A stretch of 6,981 nucleotides of DNA from Bacillota bacterium (GCA_016282655.1 JAEELK010000093.1:1-6981), one strand, 5' to 3'. Positions 1 through 6,382 are shown, counted from the first letter of the stretch. The notes: generated by a model not told the origin, from the sequence alone. Numbers and translations are program-made.

Positions 1-1
1 G

Positions 2-868
2 ATGGGCATGGTCTTCCAGTCCTTCAACCAGTTCGGCCACCTCACCGTCAGCGAGAACAGCATGCACCCGCAGATCACCCTGCTCGGCCGCAGCCGCCAG
101 GAGGCCTACGACAAGGCCATGGAGCTGCTCTGGCAGGTCGGTCTGGGCGCCAAGGCGCTCAGCTATCCGGACGAGCTCTCCGGCGGGCAGCAGCAGCGTA
201 TCGCCATCGCGCGCACGCTGGCCATGGACCCGCAGATCATCCTCTTCGACGAGCCGACCTCCGCGCTGGATCCTTCCATGATCGGCGAAGTGCAGGCCAT
301 CATCCGCATGATCGCGAAGACCGGCCGCACCATGATGATCGTCACGCACGAGATGGACTTCGCCAAGAAGATCTCCAACCGCGTCCTCTACATGGACGAG
401 GGCGGCATCTACGAGGAAGGCACGCCCAAGCAGATCTTCGAGAACCCGCAGAAGGACAAGACGCGCAAGTTCATCCAGCGCCTGAGTACGCTGAGCTATC
501 GCATCGACGACACCGAGTTCGACTTCGAGGCGCTCACGGAGGAGCTGCAGCTCTACGCGGAGAAGCTGCTCATCGAGAACGAGCGCACCAGCAAGCTGCA
601 GATCGCGCTGGAAGAGATCTGCGTCAACAACCTCTTCCTCATGGAGGAGCCGAACATCTTCGTGCGCATCGACTACTCCGAGAAGAGCGACGTGCTGCTG
701 CTGGACCTGAAATACAAGGGCGAGCACTTCGATCCGAAGACCTCGGACAACATCTTGTTCAACGCCATCCTCGCGGAACCGACCACGGAGTTCGTGGACG
801 AGGTCGTGGACAATCCCGAGAAATGGTACAACAACCACACCGCGCTCAGCTTCAGATGGGAGGATTAG
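2..868 (+). CDS. ABC importer ATP-binding protein (5' truncated) with a C-terminal HATPase-like domain
   Basis: Cytoplasmic ATPase subunit of a polar amino-acid-type ABC importer, expected to power the permease encoded just downstream. The visible part begins at the Q-loop (VFQSFN, Gln at residue 6). It continues with the signature LSGGQQQR (59-66), Walker B IILFDEP (79-85), the D-loop SALD and the H-loop His (116). Walker A and the true start lie left of the window, so the Met at base 2 is internal. After the usual end of the ATPase (about residue 160) there are about 125 extra residues. These resemble the anti-sigma/GHKL ATPase fold (HATPase_c_2 type): an N-box-like ALEEICVNN (202-210, Glu205 and Asn209 in ExxxN spacing), a degenerate G1-box-like KYKGEHFDP (237-245), and a final strand near NNHTALSFRW. 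The Asp normally found in the G1 box is absent, so nucleotide binding by the tail is doubtful. The ATPase call is very sure; the tail assignment is moderate and comes from motif reading only. Confidence 0.93.
   Translation: MGMVFQSFNQFGHLTVSENSMHPQITLLGRSRQEAYDKAMELLWQVGLGAKALSYPDELSGGQQQRIAIARTLAMDPQIILFDEPTSALDPSMIGEVQAIIRMIAKTGRTMMIVTHEMDFAKKISNRVLYMDEGGIYEEGTPKQIFENPQKDKTRKFIQRLSTLSYRIDDTEFDFEALTEELQLYAEKLLIENERTSKLQIALEEICVNNLFLMEEPNIFVRIDYSEKSDVLLLDLKYKGEHFDPKTSDNILFNAILAEPTTEFVDEVVDNPEKWYNNHTALSFRWED
858..864 (+). promoter_or_regulatory. Shine-Dalgarno site of the receptor-permease gene
   Basis: GGGAGGA lies 7 bases before the ATG at 872, inside the last codons of the ATPase gene. It fixes the downstream start and supports translation of the two genes from one transcript. 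The stop (866-868) and the next ATG (872) are only 3 bases apart. Confidence 0.8.
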
Positions 869-871
869 GCG

Positions 872-2464
872 ATGAAAATGCTTCGAAACAAAAAACTCAG
901 CCTCGCCGTCTCCCTGCTCGCGGTCCTGCTGCTGCTCTTCTCTTCCGTGCTGCCGGTCTTTGCCGACGGGGAAGGGGAGGCGTCCGAGGACGCGGCGCCG
1001 CCCGCGGCGATGGAGCCCAAGAACGGCATCAGCACCATCGCGCAGCTGGACAACCAGAAGATCGGCGTCCAGACCGGCGTGCTCTACGAGGACGAGATCA
1101 AGGACGAGATCGAGGGCGAGGAATGGCTCTACTACAAGATGCCGAACGACATGATCCCCGCGCTCCAGGCCAACAAGATCGCGGCCTACCTCATCGAGGA
1201 GGTCGGCTTCTACGCGCAGCGCTACGAGCATCCGGAGCTGATGCGCCTGGAGGAGAAGGCCGGGCAGAGCGAGTTCGCCGTCATCGTCGGCAACAACGAG
1301 AAGCAGGCGACGCTCTTCGCGGAGATCCAGGAGTTCATCCACAACAAGAAGGCGGACGGCTGGCTGGACCAGCTCTACGATTACTGGGTCATCAACTGGG
1401 ACCCCAACACCTGCCGCATCGAGAACGTCCCGCAGACCACGGGGGAGAACGGAACGGTCAGCATCGCCATCGAGGGCGGCTACGAGCCCTTCTCCTTTGA
1501 GAGCAACGGGGAGTTCTCCGGCTACGACGTGGAGTTCATGATGAACTTCTGCGCCGAGTACGGCTACAACTGGGACTTCCGGGCCATGGAGTTCGACTCC
1601 ATCGCGCCGGGCTGCATCGGCGGCAAATACGACTTCGGCATGAACATCGTGGTGGACGAGGAGCGCGCGGAGGCCTCCGTGCTCTCGGATCCGTACTACG
1701 TCTGCGACCTGGTCTTCGTGGTCGAGGGCGAATACGAGGACGGCATGGGCTTCTTCGAGCGGATGCAGTACAAGATGTACAAGACCTTCGTGAAGGACTC
1801 CCGCTGGCGGCTCTTCGCGGAGGGCGTGGGCAACACCATGATCATCACGGTGGCCTCGGTGCTGCTCGGCACGCTGCTGGGCTTTGCGGCCTACATGGCC
1901 TGCCGCCACGGCAACAAGCTGGCGAACGGCATCATGAACGTGGTGGACTGGTTCTTCCAGGGCATCCCGACGGTCGTCTTCCTCATGCTGCTGGCCTTCG
2001 TCTGGCTGAAGGGCATCCGGAGCCTGAACCTGGTCTCCATCATCGGCTTCATGCTGATCTTCGGCTGCGGCATGTACGACATGCTGAAGGTGGGCTGCGG
2101 GGCGGTCCCGAAGGGGCAGACGGAGGCTTCCAGGGCGCTGGGCTACAGCGACAGCCAGAGCTTCTTCAAGATCATCCTGCCCCAGGCGGCGCAGCACTTC
2201 CTGCCCATCTATAAGAACGACGTCATCTCCCTGCTGAAGGAGACTTCGGTGGTCGGCTACATCGCGGCCATGGACCTGACGAAGATGGGCGACCTGGTCC
2301 GCAGCCGGACCTACGAGCCGTTCTTCTCACTGATCGCGGTCACGATCATCTACTTCGTGCTGGAGGCGATCCTGCTGGCGGTCCTCAACCGCGTGCAGCT
2401 GAACGTGGACACGCACAAGCGCCCGAAGGAGAAGGTCCTGCGCGGCATCGTGCCCGAAGAATAA
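872..2464 (+). CDS. Fused substrate-binding protein and permease of a polar amino-acid-type ABC importer, receptor halves permuted
   Basis: Single 530-residue polypeptide expected to hold both the extracytoplasmic receptor and the membrane channel. Residues 1-31 form a signal peptide or anchor (KK-rich start, Leu-rich core, VFA before Asp32). Residues about 53-172 match the C-terminal half of SBP_bac_3 proteins: IAQLDNQKIGVQTG, then the AL..NKIAAYLIEE region, ending DGWLDQLYDYW. Residues about 195-285 match the N-terminal half: VSIAIEGGYEPFSF, SGYDVEF, KYDFGMNIV, ERAEASVLSDPYY. The order is therefore reversed relative to ordinary binding proteins. Residues about 312-510 are a BPD_transp_1 permease: GNTMIITVASVLLGTLLG, several hydrophobic segments, an EAA loop (TEASRALGYSDSQSFF then ILPQA, 417-439) that contacts the ATPase, and LKETSVVGYI. 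The usual substrate-contact Thr three residues before Arg265 is replaced by Asp262, so the substrate cannot be named. A perfect hairpin terminator follows. Permease and receptor family calls are strong. Confidence 0.93.
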   Translation: MKMLRNKKLSLAVSLLAVLLLLFSSVLPVFADGEGEASEDAAPPAAMEPKNGISTIAQLDNQKIGVQTGVLYEDEIKDEIEGEEWLYYKMPNDMIPALQANKIAAYLIEEVGFYAQRYEHPELMRLEEKAGQSEFAVIVGNNEKQATLFAEIQEFIHNKKADGWLDQLYDYWVINWDPNTCRIENVPQTTGENGTVSIAIEGGYEPFSFESNGEFSGYDVEFMMNFCAEYGYNWDFRAMEFDSIAPGCIGGKYDFGMNIVVDEERAEASVLSDPYYVCDLVFVVEGEYEDGMGFFERMQYKMYKTFVKDSRWRLFAEGVGNTMIITVASVLLGTLLGFAAYMACRHGNKLANGIMNVVDWFFQGIPTVVFLMLLAFVWLKGIRSLNLVSIIGFMLIFGCGMYDMLKVGCGAVPKGQTEASRALGYSDSQSFFKIILPQAAQHFLPIYKNDVISLLKETSVVGYIAAMDLTKMGDLVRSRTYEPFFSLIAVTIIYFVLEAILLAVLNRVQLNVDTHKRPKEKVLRGIVPEE

Positions 2465-2488
2465 AGACCGGACCCGAACGGATAAAAA

Positions 2489-2518
2489 GAGACCGCTGCC
2501 CAGATGGGCAGCGGTCTT
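2489..2518. terminator. Bidirectional intrinsic terminator between convergent genes
   Basis: GACCGCTGCCC (2491-2501) pairs perfectly with GGGCAGCGGTC (2506-2516) around the loop AGAT, with an A-T pair and a G-T wobble extending the stem. On the plus strand only a short T run follows (TCTT). On the minus strand the stem is followed by five T (complement of A 2484-2488), so it terminates minus-strand transcripts from the ligase gene at least as well. It starts 25 bases after the transporter stop and about 140 bases beyond the ligase stop. Confidence 0.88.
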
Positions 2519-2523
2519 ATGTT

Positions 2524-2654
2524 GCAGCGGGTCCTGCCGCTCGGTCTCCCTCCGCACTGCGGTGCAGGTGCTCCTCGCTTGAGGGGACCCGCCTCGCGTC
2601 ACCCGCTGTAAGGTAAGCTCGGTGCTGTCGCTCCTCGCCGGACAGCGGGTCCGG
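2524..2654. repeat. Two diverged copies of a structured intergenic repeat
   Basis: The 193-base gap between the convergent transporter and ligase genes holds, besides the terminator, two related modules. Shared words appear in both: CAGCGGGTCC (2525-2534 and 2643-2652), GCTCGGT (2539-2545 and 2617-2623) and GCTCCTCGC (2570-2578 and 2630-2638). Inverted pairs flank each module: GCGGGTCC (2527-2534) with GGACCCGC (2585-2592), and ACCCGCTGT (2601-2609) with ACAGCGGGT (2642-2650). Small hairpins sit around the shared word: GCAG/CTGC (2524-2537) and CCGGAC/GTCCGG (2638-2654). No open reading frame here looks real. This resembles a REP/BIME-like dispersed element, but copy number elsewhere in the genome is unknown. 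Confidence 0.6.
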
Positions 2655-2657
2655 TCC

Positions 2658-4478
2658 TTAGTGCTTGTTCTCTTCGACGAAGCGCTTGATCTTCTTGCCG
2701 GTGGTCTTTTCGAACTCGCTGCTGCGGACCTTGATCTTCTGGATCTTCTTGAACTTGGGCAGGTCGGCGTTGAGCTTCTCCACCTCGCTCCAGAGCAGCT
2801 CCTCGACGGCGCTGTTGTTCTTGGCGGCCTCGGCGCCGATGGCGTCGCGCACGGCGTCGAAGTCCGGCTTGATGGTGGCGGCGATGTCCAGGTCTCTGCC
2901 GGCGTCGTCCTTCTCCGCCCAGACCATGCACTCGCTGACGTAGGGGATGCGGCCGAGCAGGTATTCCAGCTCCTCGGGGAAGACGTTCTTGCCGTTCTGG
3001 GTGATGATGACGTTCTTGGCGCGTCCGGTGATGTAGAGGAAGCCGTCCTTGTCCAGGTAGCCCAGGTCGCCGGTGTGGAGCCAGCCGTCGCGCAGGACCT
3101 TGGCGGTCTCTTCGGGGCGGTCGTAGTAGCCGAGCATGACGTTGTCGCCCTTGATGCAGATCTCGCCGATGCCGTCCTCGTCCGGGGAGTCGATCCGGGC
3201 CTGCAGGGTGGGCATGACGTGACCCACGGAGGCGTTGCGCATGTATTTGTGCTGGTCGGGGTTCAGGGAGATCATGGGGGCGCATTCCGTGAGGCCGCAG
3301 CCCTGCACGGCGATGAAGCCCAGGTCGTTGAAGAAGTCCAGGATGGCGGGGTCGATGGCCGCGCCGCCGGTGATCAGGATGCGCATGCGGCCGCCGAAGA
3401 CGTCGTAGATCTGGCCGAGGAACTTCTTGTTCAGGTCCAGGCCCAGCTTTTTGGTGACGTGGTTGGCCTTCATGACGCGGCGGACGGTCTCCGTCTTGCC
3501 GGCCTTGGCGAGGCTCTTCTGGATGTTCTTATAGAAGCTCTCGAAGATGAGGGGAACGGCCAGCAGCATGGTGGGCTTGACTTCCTGCAGGTTCTTCTGG
3601 ATGTATTTGAGCCCTTCGCAGTAGGCGATGGCCGCGCCCTTGTAGAGCGGCATGAGGAAGCCGCAGGTGCATTCGTAGGTGTGGTGGAGCGGCAGCACGG
3701 AGAAGAAGATGTCCCAGTCGTGGACCTTGAGGACGATGGGGGCGATCATGAGGTCCGTGCAGATGTTCTTGTGGGAGAGCATGACGCCCTTCGCGATGCC
3801 GGTGGTGCCGGAGGTGAAGAGCAGAACGCTCATGGCCTTGGCGTCGATCTCCGCGTCCAGATAGCTGCGGTCGCCGCCCGCGATGAGGGCCTTGCCTTCG
3901 TCGATGAGCCTGCGGAAGGAGTGGACGCCGTCCTTGTCCTCGGCGGCGTTCAGGTCGCAGAGGAAGGAGAGGGGGGTGTCGCCGTCGCGGACGATCTGCG
4001 CGAAGGTCTCGGTGAAGCGGCCGGTGCAGAGCACCGCGCGCACGTCCGCCTCGATGATCTGTCCCTTGAGGTCGGCGGCGCTCAGGGCGCTGTCCAGGGG
4101 AACGATGACGCCGACGCCGCAGATGACGGCCAGGTAGGAGATGGCCCACTGGGAGCAGTTCTCGCCGATGACGCCGATGCGGGCGCCTTTGAGGCCCTTC
4201 GCGATCAGCGCGGTGCCGAGCCCGTTGACGTCGTCGTACATCTCCCGGTAGGTGATGCTCTTGTAAGGCTCGCCCTTGACGAAGCGCTGCATGAAGGCGA
4301 CGTTGTCGCCGTAGAGCTCCACGCTGCCGGCGAGCATATGCTTGAGGTCCTTGATGGGACGGCTCTCCTTGTAGAAAAGGTATTTGTCCTGCGTCTCGTC
4401 AATGGCTTTGATGATGCTGAGCGCGTCCGCCATGTCGGGCGTGTTCTCGTATTTTCTGTAGTCGTAGCCGGTCTCCAT
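2658..4478 (-). CDS. Long-chain acyl-CoA synthetase-like AMP-forming ligase
   Basis: Member of the ANL (AMP-binding) superfamily, most like long-chain fatty acid-CoA ligases. The expected reaction activates a fatty acid with ATP to acyl-AMP and then transfers it to CoA, in the cytoplasm or at the membrane. Counting from the chosen start (606 residues), the P-loop-like LLFTSGTTGIAKG is at 219-231, the adenine-binding GCGLTECAP at 393-401, and HTGD at 468-471 (Asp471 contacts ribose). The hinge segment GRAKNVIITQNGKNVFPEELE begins near 485, and the C-terminal lysine motif KTTGKKIKR at 591-599 holds the catalytic Lys (595 or 596). All core motifs are intact. In-frame ATGs also lie at 4562 and 4529. 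The start at 4478 is preferred because AAAGGA precedes it and the upstream residues (rich in Pro, Gln, Lys) do not resemble the family. It is transcribed alone from the promoter at 4586-4614. The substrate chain length cannot be read from sequence. Confidence 0.92.
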   Translation of the reverse strand: METGYDYRKYENTPDMADALSIIKAIDETQDKYLFYKESRPIKDLKHMLAGSVELYGDNVAFMQRFVKGEPYKSITYREMYDDVNGLGTALIAKGLKGARIGVIGENCSQWAISYLAVICGVGVIVPLDSALSAADLKGQIIEADVRAVLCTGRFTETFAQIVRDGDTPLSFLCDLNAAEDKDGVHSFRRLIDEGKALIAGGDRSYLDAEIDAKAMSVLLFTSGTTGIAKGVMLSHKNICTDLMIAPIVLKVHDWDIFFSVLPLHHTYECTCGFLMPLYKGAAIAYCEGLKYIQKNLQEVKPTMLLAVPLIFESFYKNIQKSLAKAGKTETVRRVMKANHVTKKLGLDLNKKFLGQIYDVFGGRMRILITGGAAIDPAILDFFNDLGFIAVQGCGLTECAPMISLNPDQHKYMRNASVGHVMPTLQARIDSPDEDGIGEICIKGDNVMLGYYDRPEETAKVLRDGWLHTGDLGYLDKDGFLYITGRAKNVIITQNGKNVFPEELEYLLGRIPYVSECMVWAEKDDAGRDLDIAATIKPDFDAVRDAIGAEAAKNNSAVEELLWSEVEKLNADLPKFKKIQKIKVRSSEFEKTTGKKIKRFVEENKH

Positions 4479-4491
4479 CTCTGTTTCCGAA

Positions 4492-4497
4492 TCCTTT
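4492..4497 (-). promoter_or_regulatory. Shine-Dalgarno-like site supporting the ligase start at 4478
   Basis: On the minus strand AAAGGA is separated from the ATG (4478-4476) by 13 bases, longer than usual. The alternative ATG at 4529 has no purine-rich site. The one at 4562 has only a weak AGGG, which would lie almost at the predicted transcript 5' end. Confidence 0.5.
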
Positions 4498-4585
4498 CTT
4501 TTCTGTTTCTGCGGGTCCTGTTCGGGCATTAGCAGGGGAGGGCGCGCTACGGATGCCTGCATTCTGCAATGACCCTAACATTAAA

Positions 4586-4614
4586 AATATACACTATGGC
4601 CGGGGAAAGGTCAA
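4586..4614 (-). promoter_or_regulatory. Sigma70/SigA-type promoter of the acyl-CoA synthetase gene
   Basis: Minus strand: -35 TTGACC (4614-4609), exactly 17 bases of spacer, -10 TATATT (4591-4586). Each box has one mismatch to consensus. Transcription would begin near 4579, giving a leader of about 100 bases to the preferred ATG at 4478, or about 17 bases if translation began at 4562. Confidence 0.8.
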
Positions 4615-4695
4615 TGCGCGGGCGCCTTCCTCAGGGGGCGAGGGGCGCTTTCATCGAAAAAAACGTTTTAAGATCGCGGTAAAGAAAAAAGTCGC

Positions 4696-4725
4696 TTATG
4701 CATTATGCAAAAAAAGTGTTAAAAT
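4696..4725 (+). promoter_or_regulatory. Extended -10 promoter of the diguanylate cyclase gene with a tandem TTATGCA repeat
   Basis: TGT followed by TAAAAT (4717-4725) forms an extended -10 element. No good -35 box stands at the normal distance. Instead a perfect tandem 7-mer, TTATGCA-TTATGCA (4696-4709), occupies that place, which would suit a bound activator or repressor. Transcription would start near 4732, leaving a leader of about 40 bases before the ATG at 4772. The promoter call is moderate; regulator binding is speculation. Confidence 0.55.
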
Positions 4726-4751
4726 GTACTATCTATTTTCATTTTGAGTCC

Positions 4752-4757
4752 AAAGGA
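4752..4757 (+). promoter_or_regulatory. Shine-Dalgarno-like site of the diguanylate cyclase gene
   Basis: AAAGGA lies 14 bases before the ATG at 4772. This is longer than usual, similar to the site before the divergent ligase gene. No better ATG/site pair exists before the first membrane segment. Confidence 0.45.
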
Positions 4758-4771
4758 CATACGAACGCGAA

Positions 4772-6142
4772 ATGAGTTTACGCAGCAGCATTCAGGAAAA
4801 AGGGATCTCGATCCGCACGGTGCATCTGACGATGCTCTTCGTGTCCGTGTTTTTGATCGTGCTCCTGCTCCTGCTCACATTCTATCTTTCCGCCGTGTAT
4901 TCCCGCCTCTCCGAGGAGACGGACCGCTACATCCGCCTGCAGAACGCCGTGCACGAGATGATGGAAGCCTCCGATTATCTCACGGAGAACACCCAGCAGT
5001 TCACGCAGAGCGGGGACCTGGAACTTCTGGAAGCCTATTTCAAAGAGGTCAACGACGACCGGCGCCGCGAGGAGGCGCTGGCGATCCTGGCGGAAGACGC
5101 GAAGGCCGTGCGCGCCTACGAGGACCTGCAGCTGGCTGTCAACGGTTCCGTGAAGCTGATGAACCGCGAGTACTACGCCATGAAGCTCGTGCTGGAGGCG
5201 AACGGCGTTCGGGAGTACCCGGATGAGCTGCGCGCCGTAACGCTGCTGCCGCACGACGCCGTGCTCTTGCCGGAGGAGAAGATCTCGCTGGCGCGGAGCA
5301 TGGTGCTGGACGAGCAGTATTACGCGCAGAAGGACCAGATCCGCCAGAACATGAAGAACAGCCTGGAGCATCTGGAAGAGCTGGTCCAGTCGCAGCAGAA
5401 CGCCTTCGCGCACGGCATGAACATGGGACTGACGGTCATGCGCCTCTTCATCATCTTCGCCGGCGTGGCGATCTTCCTCGTCGTCTGGCTGCTCTCCCAT
5501 CTGACGGTGCGTCCGCTGCTGGACGCGGTGGGGCGGATCAACGCCAACAGCTCGCTCTCCGTGAGCGGCTCCAGGGAGTTCCGCCATCTGGCAAAGACCT
5601 ACAACAAGTTCTACGACATGTATCAGAAGAGCATGGCGCGCCTGCACTACAAGGCCTCGCACGACGAGCTGACCAAGGTCTACAACCGCAGCGGCTATGA
5701 GATCCTTCTGCCCAGCCTGATCATGGACAGCACCTACATGCTGGTCATCGACGCGGACAAGTTCAAGGCAGTGAACGACACCTACGGCCACGACACCGGC
5801 GACAAGGTCCTGCAGCGGATCGCGCAGGTGCTGCGGCATCATTTCCGCGCGGAGGACTACGTCTGCCGGATCGGCGGAGACGAGTTCGTGGTGATCATGA
5901 TGTATCTCTCGCCCGCGCAGCGTGACATGATCGAGCGCAAGATCGCCTCGATCAACGACGAGCTCAGCATCCCGCAGCCCGCGGTGCCGGCGGTCTCCAT
6001 CAGCGTCGGCGCGGCGCACGGGGAGGGGCTCAGCGACCCGAGCGTGCTCTTCGAGCACGCGGACCGCGCCCTCTACGAGCGCAAGCGCAACGGCCGGAAC
6101 GGCGTGAGCTTCTATGAGGACATAGAGCTCGAGCAGGCCTAG
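4772..6142 (+). CDS. Membrane-anchored diguanylate cyclase (GGDEF) with an extracytoplasmic helical sensor
   Basis: Enzyme expected to make the second messenger c-di-GMP from two GTP. It has 456 residues. A first transmembrane segment (about 20-43) is followed by about 170 mostly helical outward-facing residues (44-215), then a second transmembrane segment (about 220-243), a HAMP-like connector (about 244-290), and a GGDEF domain (about 296-450). The catalytic domain is complete: DELTKVYNR (298-306), VIDADKFKAVNDTYGH (325-340; metal-binding Asp327, substrate-contact Asn335), GD at 343-344, and GGDEF at 368-372. The inhibitory I-site RAED (359-362) stands exactly five residues before GGDEF, so product feedback inhibition is likely. 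The sensor region does not match a domain I can name with confidence; four-helix-bundle receptor types are the nearest in character. There is no EAL domain. The gene is alone on its transcript, divergent from the ligase, and ends at a strong terminator. Confidence 0.95.
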   Translation: MSLRSSIQEKGISIRTVHLTMLFVSVFLIVLLLLLTFYLSAVYSRLSEETDRYIRLQNAVHEMMEASDYLTENTQQFTQSGDLELLEAYFKEVNDDRRREEALAILAEDAKAVRAYEDLQLAVNGSVKLMNREYYAMKLVLEANGVREYPDELRAVTLLPHDAVLLPEEKISLARSMVLDEQYYAQKDQIRQNMKNSLEHLEELVQSQQNAFAHGMNMGLTVMRLFIIFAGVAIFLVVWLLSHLTVRPLLDAVGRINANSSLSVSGSREFRHLAKTYNKFYDMYQKSMARLHYKASHDELTKVYNRSGYEILLPSLIMDSTYMLVIDADKFKAVNDTYGHDTGDKVLQRIAQVLRHHFRAEDYVCRIGGDEFVVIMMYLSPAQRDMIERKIASINDELSIPQPAVPAVSISVGAAHGEGLSDPSVLFEHADRALYERKRNGRNGVSFYEDIELEQA

Positions 6143-6184
6143 AAGGAAGGGCCTGGCGGAAGACAGGAACAGAGAAGAGAATGG

Positions 6185-6219
6185 AAAAGGACGCTGATCC
6201 GAAGATCAGCGTCCTTTTT
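6185..6219. terminator. Strong bidirectional terminator shared by the diguanylate cyclase gene and the tRNA operon
   Basis: AAAAGGACGCTGATC (6185-6199) pairs perfectly over 15 base pairs with GATCAGCGTCCTTTT (6204-6218) around the loop CGAA. A run of T (6215-6219) serves the plus strand and a run of A (6185-6188) gives U on the minus strand. The encoded CCA of the adjacent tRNA-Leu ends at 6219, so the hairpin begins immediately after the mature tRNA 3' end. Confidence 0.93.
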
Positions 6220-6301
6220 GGTGCGGTCGAAGGGATTTGAACCCCCACGGTCTCCCATACGGCCCTCAACCGTACGCGTCTGCCAGTTCCGCCACGACCG
6301 C
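6219..6301 (-). tRNA. tRNA-Leu(GAG), CCA encoded
   Basis: On the minus strand, acceptor GCGGTCG pairs with CGACCGC, followed by discriminator A and an encoded CCA ending at 6219. The D-arm region reads GGCGGAACTGGCAGACGC, typical of leucine tRNAs. Anticodon stem TACGG/CCGTA encloses the loop TTGAGGG, anticodon GAG at 6267-6265. An enlarged variable region precedes the T arm (GGGGG TTCAAAT CCCTT, with two G-U pairs). It reads CUC and CUU codons; CTC is frequent in the neighbouring genes. It is last in the tRNA operon. Confidence 0.95.
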
Positions 6302-6305
6302 AGAT

Positions 6306-6382
6306 TGGTCGGAGTGACAAGACTTGAACTTGCGACCTCTTGACCCCCAGTCAAGCGCGCTACCAAACTGCGCCACACCCCG
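6306..6382 (-). tRNA. tRNA-Pro(GGG), CCA encoded
   Basis: On the minus strand, acceptor CGGGGTG pairs with CACTCCG (one G-U pair), followed by A and an encoded CCA. Anticodon stem CTTGA/TCAAG encloses CTGGGGG, anticodon GGG at 6348-6346. The T loop contains TTCAAGT. The gene is 77 bases with CCA, normal for a class I tRNA. Only 4 bases separate it from the next tRNA (Leu GAG), so both come from one processed precursor. Confidence 0.95.

Noticed and set aside
2465..2657. A small gene or riboswitch in the transporter/ligase gap
   Set aside because: The structure is explained by a terminator plus repeat modules. There is no start with a ribosome site, and it lies downstream of both flanking genes, where a riboswitch would have no target.
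4511..4520. GCGGGTCCTG, also found at 2527-2536, as a possible third copy of the intergenic repeat
   Set aside because: Only 10 bases match, and none of the other shared words (GCTCGGT, GCTCCTCGC) are nearby, so it is not supported as a copy.
2622..4532. A 636-codon open frame on the plus strand opposite the acyl-CoA synthetase gene
   Set aside because: It is antisense to a gene with every ANL motif intact. Its product is a low-complexity Val/Asp/Leu/Gly-rich string, the usual mirror of a GC-rich gene, and no known domain is visible.
4479..4562. Longer N-terminus of the ligase starting at 4562 or 4529
   Set aside because: Upstream residues are polar and low-complexity without family resemblance, and ribosome sites are weak or absent. 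The 4562 start cannot be fully excluded.
4778..6058. A 426-codon open frame on the minus strand opposite the diguanylate cyclase gene
   Set aside because: The product is His/Arg/Val-rich without domains and mirrors the codon bias of the real GGDEF gene.
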